Assembly (NCBI GenBank): GCA_049645705.1
Contig: JBARUK010000093.1
Location: 1-64,000 of the forward strand
DNA: 64,000 bases
Direction of reading: 5' to 3'
DNA from: JBGNFV01 sp049645705
Lineage (GTDB): Bacteria; Bacteroidota; Bacteroidia; Cytophagales; Cyclobacteriaceae
In this document: positions 27,214 through 36,342 of the stretch, in pieces
Layout of the letters: the number at the start of each line of letters is the position of its first letter
Numbering within the stretch: the first letter of the stretch is position 1
Notes under the pieces: generated by a model
Seen by the model: only the letters and a program-made list of their open reading frames with translations
Told to the model about the DNA's origin: nothing
The model's database searches: none
Translations under genes and position numbers: made by a program

Positions 27214-30200
27214 TTAAGGGTTGGAGGCTTTATCCTCATCTATGATGATGGCATCGACCTCGTTTTCCCGTACCATTTTATTGAACTGTGGAATATCTTC
27301 GCGAAGCACTTCCCGGAGATCTGCGAGTTCCTTATCGATCTGACTGCTTACTTCCTTATAAAATTCCATTGTCTGGTCAGTAGGCCGGTAGTCGCCTATG
27401 CTGGCCAGCGAATTGAGGTGAGCAAGCTTGTTATTCAGACGGATAGGATAGTTAAGCGGATCCTGGTTACTCCTGTTCTTGGTCTGGTACAGCGCCATTT
27501 CTACTTCACCCAGGCGCTTATTAATAGCTTTTCCGCTATCGACTACAGCCTGCATGTTTTCCTGACCTTCCAGTCTTTTCAACAGACCAGATATCTGGGT
27601 CCGCACTTCGCGAAGCTCAGTAATGGCCTCGTGGGTTTCGGTCACTTTGTCTCTGAGCTCCATGAGAAAGTCGAACTGCGCCTGCATATCGCTTTCAGAT
27701 GCCTCGCTGCGGGGGTCGCTTACAATAGTGAAATCCTGGTCTATAGAATCATTCCGATGTACCAGCCTGACGGTGTAGTCGCCGGGTAGTACGGTAGGTC
27801 CGCCCAAAGATGACCACCAAAGAACCATGTTATCAAATCCCTTTGCGGAAGCATGTCTCATATTCCATACAAAACGATTGGCTCCTTTTTCTACTTCCAG
27901 CATTTCCTGGCGCTCTTTTGTATCGGTGCTGTAGGTACGGATAAGCTCACCATTCTTGTCCAAAAACTTAAGCATGACGGGGTCAGCCGAGTCGGGCTCT
28001 TCTTCGAGGTAGTAATGAATCATGACACCACCAGGGTGATTTTTGCCCTCTGTACGGGAGGGTCCGCCGCCCCAGCCGTTTCCTGCACCTCCCATCCGCC
28101 AGGTATCCATAGGCTTGTACAGGTACATGTCTCTGCCTGCCATCTCATTGTTTAGCTGATGCAGGGGTGTCAGGTCATCTATCATCCAGAAACTACGTCC
28201 CTGGGTAGCGGCGATGAGATTGTTGTCCTTCACAGCAAGGTCTGTGATGGGTACGATAGGCAGATTGAGCTGGAAAGGCTTCCAACTGGCACCATCGTCA
28301 AACGATACATACATACCATCTTCGGTACCGGCATACAATAGTCCTTCGCGACTGGGATCAGCACGTACCACACGTGTGAAGTGATCATTTTCGATACCGT
28401 TGGTTATTTTAGTCCACGACTTTCCGTAGTTCTTGGTCTTGTAAAGGTACGGACGGTAATCGCCTTCTTTATAAAGGGTTCCGGCCACATAGGCACCACC
28501 TTTTACAAAAGGATCTGGATCGATGCTATTGATCATCAGCCACTTGGGCATATCGGAGGGTGTTACGTCCTCCCAGTTTTCGCCACCGTCGCGGGTTACA
28601 TGAAGTAATCCGTCATCACTACCGGTCCAGATCAGGCCTTCTTCATAAGGGCTCTCTACGGCCGCAAATATGGTTGCGTAATACTCTACTCCGGTGTTAT
28701 CCTTAGTGATAGGTCCGCCGGAAGGCCCCAGCTTTGTGCTGTCATTACGGGTAAGGTCCGGACTTATGATCTTCCATGACTGCCCTTCGTCGGTGGTAAC
28801 ATGCAGGTGGTTTGAGGCAGCATATAGTTTGTCATTCTGATGTGGGGAGAAGAATATGGGGAAGTTCCACTGGAAGCGGTACTTCATTCCTTCCGCACCA
28901 TGCCCCATAGGATTATCAGGCCATACATTGATAACTCTCATCTGACCGGTAGAGTGATCTACACGGGTAAGAAGCCCGCCGTAACTGCCGCCGTAGATTA
29001 TGTCGTTGTTTTCCGGGTCGATAGCAAGGTGGGCACTTTCTCCTCCTGCACTTGGCTCCCAGTCTCTTTCGCCGATATTACCCCCATCAGTACGGTGCGA
29101 AATGCGGATGGTACTATTGTCCTGCTGTGCCCCGTATATACGATAAGGAAAGTGATTGTCTGTCGTGACACGGTAGAACTGTGCAGTAGGCTGGTTGTAA
29201 TAGGTAGACCAGTTGCCTCCTCCGTCGAAACTAACCTGCGCGCCACCGTCATCACCGATGATCATCCGCTGATTATCTTCAGGTGCTATCCACAGGTCGT
29301 GGTGGTCACCATGCGGCGCATTGAATGACTTAAAGGTTCTGCCTCCATCGTCTGACCGGTGGTAGGACACGTTCATTACATACACAATATCCTCGTCCTG
29401 GGTATCAGCATAAATGCGGCTGTAGTACCATGCCCGCTGGCGCAGGGCACGGTCATCGTTGGTTCTCGCCCATGTTTCGCCGCCATCATCGCTGCGGAAT
29501 ACACCGCCCTCATTGGCTTCGATTATGGCCCACACTCTCTCGGAGTTCTGCGGCGACACAGTCACTCCGATAATACCGAGTGTACCGTCAGGCATACCTT
29601 TTTTATCGGTTAGTTTTTCCCAGTTATCGCCCCCGTCGGTGCTTTTCCATAGTGCGGAACCTTTACCGCCACTGCTGAGGCTATAAGGCGTGCGGCGTAC
29701 ATTCCAGGTAGAAGCGTACAGGATACGCGGGTTGTTAGGGTCCATGATCAGGTCCACTGCACCGGCATCGGCATTAGCAAAGAGAATTCTTTCCCAGGTC
29801 TGTCCACCGTCTTTACTGCGATAGACACCACGCTCTTCAGTACTTTTATAAAGGTCTCCCAAAACGGCCGCGTATACCAGGTCAGGATTGTCCGGGTGTA
29901 TGCGTACCCGGGGTATATGACGGCTGTTTTCCAGGCCGATCTGCTCCCAGGTTTTGCCGGCATTGACTGATTTCCACATGCCACTACCGTATGAGACATT
30001 ACCCCTGATGGTAACTTCTCCACCACCTACATAAATGGTGTTGGGGTCACTTTCGGATACGGATACGGCTCCTATAGAACCTCCAAAGTGGCCATCGGAG
30101 ATATTTTCCCATGATGAGCCGCCGTCGCGGGTGCGCCATACGCCCCCTCCGGTGGCACCGAAGTAATAGAGGTTGGGCTTACCGGGTACGCCGGTAACAG

Positions 30201-30381
30201 CAGCAGACCTTCCGCCGCGAAATGGCCCGATGTTACGCCATTCGATGGCGTCATAAAGTTTTTCTTCAAAAATAACGTCACTTTTCTGCCGGGACTTCCT
30301 TCGCTGGGCCTCCCCCTGCCATGGTAGCACCATCAGAATAAGCGCGAAAAGAAAAGATAAACGAAGTATTGGTTTAGTCAT
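27214..30381 (-). CDS. Secreted VPS10/BNR-repeat beta-propeller protein
   Basis: 1055 residues with a signal peptide (about 1-25). The first 700 residues are beta-propeller blades with many Asp-box motifs (SxDxGxxW; for example TRDGGSSWENI, SKDGGQTWERI, SDDGGETWART, SFDDGASWKPF), the sortilin/VPS10 and sialidase-like fold. The C-terminal 300 residues hold a beta-sandwich part and a helical region (MELRDKVTETHEAITEL). Homologs are common in Bacteroidota and are often annotated as glycosyl hydrolases without evidence of activity. No T9SS tail is visible, so it is probably periplasmic or outer-membrane associated. Confidence 0.85.
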   Translation of the reverse strand: MTKPILRLSFLFALILMVLPWQGEAQRRKSRQKSDVIFEEKLYDAIEWRNIGPFRGGRSAAVTGVPGKPNLYYFGATGGGVWRTRDGGSSWENISDGHFGGSIGAVSVSESDPNTIYVGGGEVTIRGNVSYGSGMWKSVNAGKTWEQIGLENSRHIPRVRIHPDNPDLVYAAVLGDLYKSTEERGVYRSKDGGQTWERILFANADAGAVDLIMDPNNPRILYASTWNVRRTPYSLSSGGKGSALWKSTDGGDNWEKLTDKKGMPDGTLGIIGVTVSPQNSERVWAIIEANEGGVFRSDDGGETWARTNDDRALRQRAWYYSRIYADTQDEDIVYVMNVSYHRSDDGGRTFKSFNAPHGDHHDLWIAPEDNQRMIIGDDGGAQVSFDGGGNWSTYYNQPTAQFYRVTTDNHFPYRIYGAQQDNSTIRISHRTDGGNIGERDWEPSAGGESAHLAIDPENNDIIYGGSYGGLLTRVDHSTGQMRVINVWPDNPMGHGAEGMKYRFQWNFPIFFSPHQNDKLYAASNHLHVTTDEGQSWKIISPDLTRNDSTKLGPSGGPITKDNTGVEYYATIFAAVESPYEEGLIWTGSDDGLLHVTRDGGENWEDVTPSDMPKWLMINSIDPDPFVKGGAYVAGTLYKEGDYRPYLYKTKNYGKSWTKITNGIENDHFTRVVRADPSREGLLYAGTEDGMYVSFDDGASWKPFQLNLPIVPITDLAVKDNNLIAATQGRSFWMIDDLTPLHQLNNEMAGRDMYLYKPMDTWRMGGAGNGWGGGPSRTEGKNHPGGVMIHYYLEEEPDSADPVMLKFLDKNGELIRTYSTDTKERQEMLEVEKGANRFVWNMRHASAKGFDNMVLWWSSLGGPTVLPGDYTVRLVHRNDSIDQDFTIVSDPRSEASESDMQAQFDFLMELRDKVTETHEAITELREVRTQISGLLKRLEGQENMQAVVDSGKAINKRLGEVEMALYQTKNRSNQDPLNYPIRLNNKLAHLNSLASIGDYRPTDQTMEFYKEVSSQIDKELADLREVLREDIPQFNKMVRENEVDAIIIDEDKASNP

Positions 30382-30610
30382 ATTAAGCCATGGATTGTTT
30401 GGTTAAACCGCCTGTATGCTAACACAGGCCAGGCATTTTCTCACCTCTAATCAATATATCATTTTCCACTTAATCCATATACAAGATTTAAGCGGATTAT
30501 AGAAGGGATGGATGGTACGTTACAGCCTAAGTACCGGAGATTAAGTAAAGAATGATACGAACCAGGGAAACGGGCAGTGGTTGACAGATCGAACCCTTAT
30601 CCTATTATTT

Positions 30611-31123
30611 ATGAAAAACATAATTCCATTACTTCTTCTGAGCGTAGTATGGCTGATAGTCAGTTGCGATGCCCCTTCTCAGAATCTGCAGGAAGAAGCA
30701 AATGCCCCGCAAGCAAACTATGAAGAGGAAAAAGAGGCAATCATTAGTACGCTGCATGATGAGACCAGGGCTGCTTTCAGACGGGATTACGAAAGCTGGC
30801 AAAAGCATTGGGTACATGACCCTTCTGTCAGTAAGACTTACATCAACTTTGCCGACAGCAGCTTGTCGGAGTCGCTGGGCTGGGAGGAGATCAGTGGTTT
30901 TGTGAAAAGCTTCATCGAAACCCATCCTGCCCCGGAACCCGTACCGGAGTTGGTGGCCGATGTGGCGGTACGCCTTTACGGTAATGGTGCATGGGTAAGC
31001 TACGAACAGCAGGACTCACTACGTGGCCGGAAACGAGAAACCAGGTTGATGGAAAAACGGGATGGCAAATGGCGCATAGCCAACATGCATACGACTATTT
31101 ATGGGAAGGCAGCCCCAAAATAG
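30611..31123 (+). CDS. Lipoprotein with NTF2/SnoaL-like domain
   Basis: 170 residues from the ATG at 30611, where a typical lipoprotein signal ends in the lipobox LIVSC (Cys near 18). The mature part resembles an NTF2-like/DUF4440 fold: HDETRAAFRRDYESWQKHWV, a SWEEI-like helix pair and the closing strands TRLMEKRDGKWRIANMHTT. Such proteins bind small ligands or act as structural modules; no catalytic residues can be assigned. It is monocistronic, divergent from the BNR-repeat gene. Confidence 0.75.
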   Translation: MKNIIPLLLLSVVWLIVSCDAPSQNLQEEANAPQANYEEEKEAIISTLHDETRAAFRRDYESWQKHWVHDPSVSKTYINFADSSLSESLGWEEISGFVKSFIETHPAPEPVPELVADVAVRLYGNGAWVSYEQQDSLRGRKRETRLMEKRDGKWRIANMHTTIYGKAAPK

Positions 31124-31293
31124 GCTTCATAGCCTATGGGCTAAAGGTTAAGGCGAGTGAGTAAATTGCACTATCATACTGCAAGTACTAGGCTGATATA
31201 GAAGTGGCCTTAGCCGCTTTATATTTCCTCTCCTGGTGTAGCAGGAGATTCGGTATCATCTCCGATTATCAAGCACATCTGCAAACCCATGCA

Positions 31294-31716
31294 CTATTTT
31301 AGATCGGACAATAAAGTTTCCAGGTCTGTTTTCTTATACATTCGGTCGAATGAGGTTGCCCCGGAGATTTCATCAGCCAGATACAGAAGTTCCAAGGCTT
31401 TTCTAAGTCTGTTCTTTGCTTCCTGTTTATTTTCTTCTTTGGCAGACTCACCTGTTTCTTTCAGGTAATGTGACAGGGTATCCAAATGGGTAGCTTGCAC
31501 TTTTCTTTCAAGCAAATACTGCTCAAGTGCCTTATCTGACAGCGTTAGTAGCTGATGTATATCAATATCAAGTTCATCCTGAAGCCTCTGATCGGTTATT
31601 TCCATTCCCTGCGTTGCATTTCCCTTACTCTTCATTCCCAGGAAAGTCGCCAAAATAGTCCCCAACACTTTTCCCAGCTGCTCTATCTGCTCTTTGATCA
31701 GGTCTCTTTGTTGCAT
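31294..31716 (-). CDS. Hypothetical helical protein
   Basis: 140 residues, predicted almost wholly helical, with heptad-like Leu spacing. The opening RDLIKEQIEQLGKVLGTILATFLG is faintly reminiscent of DUF6483 proteins, but this is not certain. There is no signal peptide and no metal or catalytic motif. It is transcribed in the same direction as the PhoD-like gene downstream, with a 97-base gap before its ATG region. Function unknown. Confidence 0.6.
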   Translation of the reverse strand: MQQRDLIKEQIEQLGKVLGTILATFLGMKSKGNATQGMEITDQRLQDELDIDIHQLLTLSDKALEQYLLERKVQATHLDTLSHYLKETGESAKEENKQEAKNRLRKALELLYLADEISGATSFDRMYKKTDLETLLSDLK

Positions 31717-31812
31717 TGTTCTTTATTTTCCGAACGATAGATACTGACTGTATAGTCTGCTAATCGTGGTCATCCAAATCATAAACAGCCAAAGGATCGA
31801 CCCTCCCGGAGC

Positions 31813-32835
31813 TTAAAATGCTATCTGTTGAAGGCCCAGCTCTTCCATATCCTCACCTATGATCCGGACTTGTACGGCGGGTTTGGCACCCGACCAGTCT
31901 ATTTCCATTAGTCCAAAGTTTCTGGCTATGATCAGTTCACCCACGCGGTGCCTGTTTTGTTCATTGCGGGCATCTCTCCAGGTATGGGTAAGGCCGCTGC
32001 TTGTGATTTCATAGAGCGGTCGACGCATACCCTCAGGCTGCAGACGGCTAACTTCTGCTATATGGCGGTCACCACTTAACAAAATGGCGTTATCCGTTTC
32101 TGTATAAGCCAGCAAATCAAACAGTCGTTGCCGTTCTTTAGGAAAATTGGCCCACTTCTCGAAGCGGTGCTCTTCGGGTATGACCTGTATCCCGCTGCCG
32201 ATAAGTATGAGATCGGCTTTACTATCCAGTAGTTCACCCTCCAGCCATTTCCATTGGGCTTCGCCCAGAACTGTGCCTTCCTGGTTGGGCTGGCTGATGC
32301 CTTCTTCAACGTGCACTGTGTCGCGAAAGTAGCGGGCATCCAGCAGGATTACCTGCACCTGCTTACCTTCAGGGCCGAATGTTTGGCTACTGTACAGTCC
32401 CTCACGCCTGCGCTCAGGTGCCCCGGCTGGTATGTCCAGAAAGTCCATAGCCGCCTGCTGACTTTGTGATTTATGATTGAAGTCTTTTCCTCCATTATTA
32501 ATCCCGAAATCATGGTCGTCCCAGGTACCTACTACAGGTGTACGTGATATCAGTTCCTGGTAGCCGGGCCTCATTTTCTGCTTCGCATATTTGGCCCGCA
32601 TTACAATCATATCTGAGGTATCACCATAAATATTATCTCCCAGCCATATGTAGAGATCAGGGGTGGTCTGCAGGATCTCGCCCCACATCTGCCTGTCGCT
32701 GTCCTGATGGCTGCATGACCCAAAGGCAATACGGGTAAGGACAGCATCGCTGTCAAATGACTGTGCAAATATGCCCTGCGGGACAATAAGCAGGAGGCAA
32801 AAGAATAAGCGGCTGACTAGTTTGGTAATGATCAT
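31813..32835 (-). CDS. PhoD-like alkaline phosphatase/phosphodiesterase
   Basis: 340 residues with a signal peptide (about 1-25). It has the PhoD-type metallophosphatase layout: FGSCSHQD near 38, WLGDNIYGDT near 67-76, GTWDDHDFGINN near 108, a buried ILLDARYFRD, IGSGIQVI, LLSGDRHIAE near 253 and a C-terminal EITSSGLTHTW. These supply the Asp, Asn and His metal ligands. It probably hydrolyses phosphate mono- or diesters in the periplasm; substrate unknown. Confidence 0.88.
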   Translation of the reverse strand: MIITKLVSRLFFCLLLIVPQGIFAQSFDSDAVLTRIAFGSCSHQDSDRQMWGEILQTTPDLYIWLGDNIYGDTSDMIVMRAKYAKQKMRPGYQELISRTPVVGTWDDHDFGINNGGKDFNHKSQSQQAAMDFLDIPAGAPERRREGLYSSQTFGPEGKQVQVILLDARYFRDTVHVEEGISQPNQEGTVLGEAQWKWLEGELLDSKADLILIGSGIQVIPEEHRFEKWANFPKERQRLFDLLAYTETDNAILLSGDRHIAEVSRLQPEGMRRPLYEITSSGLTHTWRDARNEQNRHRVGELIIARNFGLMEIDWSGAKPAVQVRIIGEDMEELGLQQIAF

Positions 32836-32920
32836 GAATAAGTACGTTATAAAGGCGCAATAAGATCAAATTTGGCCAAATACTATAGTATACTGTATTA
32901 GGCTTGAATGAATTTTCAGC

Positions 32921-33622
32921 TTATCGTTTTCCCAGGTAGGTACAGGGTATAGGGGTCTCTGTCACGTGTCCGTTTTTGGATTCTATCCGGTAGGCACTGT
33001 GCCCTTCCCGTGATGAGTAAGCACCCTTCAGCATGGTGCCTTCAAAGTGAAGGCCTACACAGTTTTCTACACCATACCCGTTTCGTACCTCGCCACTTCC
33101 GATAAGCTCATGAAATGAAGGCCTTCGTCCCTCATTTTCGTAGTGTGCGCAGTGGCTGCCCTGCAGGAGTCCGAGGCAGGGCTCCGGAGATAGCCTCTCA
33201 GGGTTACTATCTGTAACCGCTTCTTCAAACCAGCAAGCGCTACCGCTACTGACACCTGCCAGTACTGTGCCTTGCTTCCAGGCTTTTCGCAGCATATTAT
33301 CTACTCCCAGCTCCTTCCAGGTATCGAGCATATGGGTGGTATGGCCTCCGGTTACATATATAATGTCTGCATCCAGTAAGATGGCCTCCAGATTAGTGTA
33401 GTGCTGCTTGGTGAGGCGAAGTGCGGCCGTGCGGGCCTGAAGCTGCCTTCCGATGGTCTCATGAAACAGCTCTATCATTTCGGCAGAATCGCCGCTCGCA
33501 GTGGGTAACAAAAGTACTTTAGGGTGGGGATCCGGGACCAGGGAAAAAATAAACTGATCCAGAAGCAGGTTGTCAGGTTCCATGGAGAAACCGCCGCCGC
33601 CCATTCCGACAATGTGTTGCAT
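32921..33622 (-). CDS. Peptidase E-like (S51) serine hydrolase
   Basis: 233 residues from the ATG at 33622 (MQHIVGMGGGGFSME); the frame is open for 55 codons upstream, but that stretch is unlike the family. It has the class-I glutamine amidotransferase-like fold of dipeptidase E and cyanophycinase. GMGGGGF opens the domain, YVTGGHTTHM follows, and the nucleophile elbow is GVSSGSACW. It may cleave Asp-X dipeptides or act on another small amide. It stands upstream of the PhoD-like gene on the same strand. Confidence 0.82.
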   Translation of the reverse strand: MQHIVGMGGGGFSMEPDNLLLDQFIFSLVPDPHPKVLLLPTASGDSAEMIELFHETIGRQLQARTAALRLTKQHYTNLEAILLDADIIYVTGGHTTHMLDTWKELGVDNMLRKAWKQGTVLAGVSSGSACWFEEAVTDSNPERLSPEPCLGLLQGSHCAHYENEGRRPSFHELIGSGEVRNGYGVENCVGLHFEGTMLKGAYSSREGHSAYRIESKNGHVTETPIPCTYLGKR

Positions 33623-33993
33623 AAACTGGTATTTTCCAGAAATATAACAGAAAATTTTACCTCTAAAAAAAGAAAAGGCCCCCGGGGTCCATAGCCGTCT
33701 AGTTAGGTAAGTAAACAATTCAAAGCCAAAACAGTGATGAAATTCCTCTTCCATTGGGAGATGGTCCGGCAGCCCGTGGTCCGGCAATCCGACATTTCAC
33801 AATAGCCGACGGCTATGGTATCAAGGCACCAACTATAGGCAGGAAGTGTAACAATACTTATCCCTTCTTTCTTTTGTTATAGACTTTGGTGTCTTATCAA
33901 TATTGTCAGTCCTGATAAGAATTCCTTTTCGACCTTAGGCAGTACGGCATTCCGGGACCGGCGAAAAGCATACCGCTGTTTTTTCATCAGTTT

Positions 33994-34070
33994 GGACCGC
34001 AAACGGTTGGACCGCAAACGGTTGAGCTCGCACGCGATTGGACTCGCACGCGAGTGGGCCGCATGCGGCT
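33994..34070. repeat. Array of five tandem 15-16 bp palindromes
   Basis: Units at 33994-34008 and 34009-34023 are identical (GGACCGCAAACGGTT). They are followed by GAGCTCGCACGCGATT (34024-34039), GGACTCGCACGCGAGT (34040-34055) and GGGCCGCATGCGGCT (34056-34070). Each is an inverted repeat around a short centre while the arm sequence changes from unit to unit. Confidence 0.8.
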
Positions 34071-34155
34071 GAAGACATCGGAATGTACAATTTGTTCCCA
34101 ACAAGCATAACGTCTGGCTATGGTAAAGAATACCCGAAGGATACCCCTTCTCAAT

Positions 34156-34183
34156 ACGGTTTAAAAACGGTTAAGTAACGGTT
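34156..34183. repeat. Three ACGGTT direct repeats at 11-bp spacing
   Basis: ACGGTT occurs at 34156, 34167 and 34178, each separated by five AT-rich bases, so the copies lie on one face of the helix. The same hexamer also ends two units of the palindrome array. The layout resembles OmpR/PhoB-type operators, but no target gene is obvious. Confidence 0.6.
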
Positions 34184-34311
34184 CAGCATCGGCCCAGGTG
34201 AAGGTGAAAGATCTGGTAAAAGAGGGCGGGTGGTGTAAAAAGAATATACTGTTAAAATACAATTTACAAGGGAGTAATCAAATGAAATGCTGCTTTGTAT
34301 ACAATCTTTCG

Positions 34312-34375
34312 GCTTGACGGCTAAAGACCAACACAATGATATAATTTTCCCGCATTGTGAAAATAGCCGTCAAGC
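34312..34375. repeat. Nested inverted repeat (64 bp)
   Basis: Outer arms GCTTGACGGCTA (34312-34323) and TAGCCGTCAAGC (34364-34375) are perfectly complementary. Inside them CACAATG (34332-34338) pairs with CATTGTG (34353-34359). The shape suits a cruciform, an RNA hairpin or a tiny mobile element. Confidence 0.75.
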
Positions 34376-34469
34376 TAAGGGTGTTTCCTATGATTAGTAT
34401 TTTCAGATATGAAAAAAGGCAGTAACTCCAGAGAAAGCCGGGCCTTAATTTTAAATCATTCAGAAATGA

Positions 34470-35609
34470 TCAGCTCAGTGCCTGCTCCAGGTCGGCGATC
34501 AGGTCATCGGCATCTTCTATACCTACACTGAGCCTGATAAGTGAATCTGACACACCAGTCTTCTGGCGTTCGCTCAATGGTATGGCCGCATGTGTCATGC
34601 TGGCCGGGTGGCCGCACAGTGACTCTACACCACCAAGTGATTCTGCCAGGGCAAAAAGCTTAAATTTTTCCAATACGCTGAAAGCAGCAGATTCTGTATC
34701 GGTTTTCAGTGAAAACGAGATCATACCACCAAAATCTTTCATCTGACGTCCGGCTATTTCATGGTTAGGATGTGACTTCAGGCCAGGCCAGTAAAGCTTG
34801 TACACTGCTCCATTTGTTTTAAGATACTCCGCTATTCTACGTCCGTTTTCACAATGACGCTGCATGCGTATATGCAGGGTCTTCAGTCCTCTTAGTACCA
34901 GAAAGCAGTCCTGAGGACCGGGGACGGCGCCGCAACTGTTCTGTATAAAAGCCAGCTTTTCGGCAAGTTCTTCATCATTTACTACCAGTGCTCCCATAAC
35001 TACATCGCTATGGCCACCCAGGTATTTGGTCACTGAGTGCATCACCAGGTCGGCACCAAGGTCAAGAGGGGTCTGGAGATAAGGGGTAGAGAATGTATTA
35101 TCTACTCCTAACAGCACATTATATTTTTTCGCGATCTTCGATACAGCTTCTATATCGATGATGTTCATCATGGGGTTTGTGGGCGTTTCCACCCAAATAA
35201 GACGGGTATTATCAGTTATGTGCTTCTCAATAGAGGCTGCCTCTCCCATAGGGACAAAGGTAAACCTGATGCCGTACTGTTGGAATATTTTGGTGAACAG
35301 ACGATATGTACCTCCATACAGATCATTGGTACTGATGACTTCGTCACCGGGCTTGAACATCTTGATCACAGCATCGATAGCACCGAGGCCAGAAGAAAAG
35401 CAGAGACCAGTCTTGCCATTTTCCAGTGCAGCAATACTGTTATCTAAAGCGGTACGGGTGGGGTTTTGCGTACGGCTGTATTCATAACCCTGATGTTTGC
35501 CAGGGCTGGACTGCACGTAGGTTGAGGTTTGATAAATAGGTGTCATGATGGCACCGGTAGAGGGGTCCGGCTCTACGCCTGCATGTATGGCTTTCGTTCC
35601 GAATTTCAT
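34470..35609 (-). CDS. PLP-dependent trans-sulfuration enzyme (cystathionine gamma-synthase/lyase)
   Basis: 379 residues from the ATG at 35609 (MKFGTKAIHAG). The Cys/Met-metabolism PLP family signature is complete: YSRTQNPTR, SSGLGAIDAV, DLYGGTYRLF, VDNTFSTP, the PLP-lysine segment MHSVTKYLGGHSDVVMG (Lys near 200) and SLGGVESL followed by HPASMTHA near the end. It handles cystathionine or homocysteine-type substrates; synthase and lyase cannot be told apart from sequence by eye. Upstream frame extension to 35711 overlaps the CPBP gene and is not expected to be translated. Confidence 0.93.
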   Translation of the reverse strand: MKFGTKAIHAGVEPDPSTGAIMTPIYQTSTYVQSSPGKHQGYEYSRTQNPTRTALDNSIAALENGKTGLCFSSGLGAIDAVIKMFKPGDEVISTNDLYGGTYRLFTKIFQQYGIRFTFVPMGEAASIEKHITDNTRLIWVETPTNPMMNIIDIEAVSKIAKKYNVLLGVDNTFSTPYLQTPLDLGADLVMHSVTKYLGGHSDVVMGALVVNDEELAEKLAFIQNSCGAVPGPQDCFLVLRGLKTLHIRMQRHCENGRRIAEYLKTNGAVYKLYWPGLKSHPNHEIAGRQMKDFGGMISFSLKTDTESAAFSVLEKFKLFALAESLGGVESLCGHPASMTHAAIPLSERQKTGVSDSLIRLSVGIEDADDLIADLEQALS

Positions 35610-35670
35610 AAAAATCACTTTGTTAATCTGTAAGTTAAAAGAATTAAAAAGGAAGTAAGTTAAAGTGTCG

Positions 35671-36342
35671 CTAGTCTTTCTGTTCCCGGAGATCAGGAGA
35701 CAGCCGGGCATTTTGCCTTAGCCGGAAAAACAGGTACACGTCAATAAGGGTATGGGCCACCATAGCTGAGATAAGTCCGTAGTGCCGGGCCATGTATCCT
35801 ACTCCTGCTATCACCACAGTCATACATAGTCCATATAACGCCAGTGGGCGGTTGGCCGGGGAGAGATACCCATGTATTGCCACAAATAGTATGCTGGTGA
35901 GCCAAATACCCAGCCAGGGCTGCACTGCTCCACGAAAGAACAGTTCCTCACCTATACCGGCACACAATGAAATGATGAGGATATCCGAACCTTTAAGCTC
36001 GATCCCCCCGATCAATCGTGTGAAGAACCGGCGGGTGGGCTTAAGGTAATTTATCTCAACTAACCGCCATAACAGTACTGCAGAGACCAGGCCATATACA
36101 CTACCTATGGCTGTTTGCAGGCCCAGGTGATAAAAAAGTAAAGTATGCTGCCATTCGGGAAAAAATGTGTTGACCATGTCTCCTTTATGAAGATAATAGA
36201 TCAGCACCAGTCCGCTTCCGCCAAAAATAATAAGGGTGAGAAGAGCAATTACTAACACTCCCTTACGGCTCATCGATCTTTTCACAATTAATTGACAGGT
36301 CTGCTCAGGAGACAGAAACCAGCCTTGTTCGCTGGTTTTCAT
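35671..36342 (-). CDS. CPBP-family intramembrane metalloprotease
   Basis: 223 residues, about six hydrophobic segments. The CPBP (CAAX protease/bacteriocin-processing) motifs are present: EELFFRGAVQPWLG with the paired Glu and Arg, a second motif around LFVAIHGY, and a late VAHTLIDVY. Members act as CAAX-type proteases or in bacteriocin immunity. The ATG at 36342 overlaps the preceding gene by 38 bases; an ATG at 36273 (MSRKGVLV) would give a shorter cytoplasmic tail. Its substrate is unknown. Confidence 0.88.
   Translation of the reverse strand: MKTSEQGWFLSPEQTCQLIVKRSMSRKGVLVIALLTLIIFGGSGLVLIYYLHKGDMVNTFFPEWQHTLLFYHLGLQTAIGSVYGLVSAVLLWRLVEINYLKPTRRFFTRLIGGIELKGSDILIISLCAGIGEELFFRGAVQPWLGIWLTSILFVAIHGYLSPANRPLALYGLCMTVVIAGVGYMARHYGLISAMVAHTLIDVYLFFRLRQNARLSPDLREQKD

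Larger units (their letters stand above)
33623..34469. other. Gene-free region dense in inverted and phased repeats
   Basis: 847 bases with no convincing gene on either strand. It contains an 11-bp inverted pair CCATAGCCGTC (33689-33699) / GACGGCTATGG (33808-33818), the palindrome ATAGCCGACGGCTAT (33802-33816), an 8-bp pair TCTTATCA / TGATAAGA (33892-33920), five tandem palindromes (33994-34070), three phased ACGGTT repeats (34156-34183) and a nested inverted repeat (34312-34375). An 11-codon ORF behind GGGAG at 34282-34317 is too short to call. Confidence 0.6.

Noticed and set aside
28840..29328. 162-codon plus-strand frame
   Set aside because: Shadow of the BNR-repeat gene on the other strand; no domain and no ribosome site.
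33877..34104. 75-codon minus-strand frame across the palindrome array
   Set aside because: Its Arg/Leu-rich composition comes from the palindromes themselves; no start signal or family pattern.
34282..34317. 11-codon ORF with a good ribosome site
   Set aside because: Runs into the inverted repeat and has no gene downstream on its strand that it could regulate.
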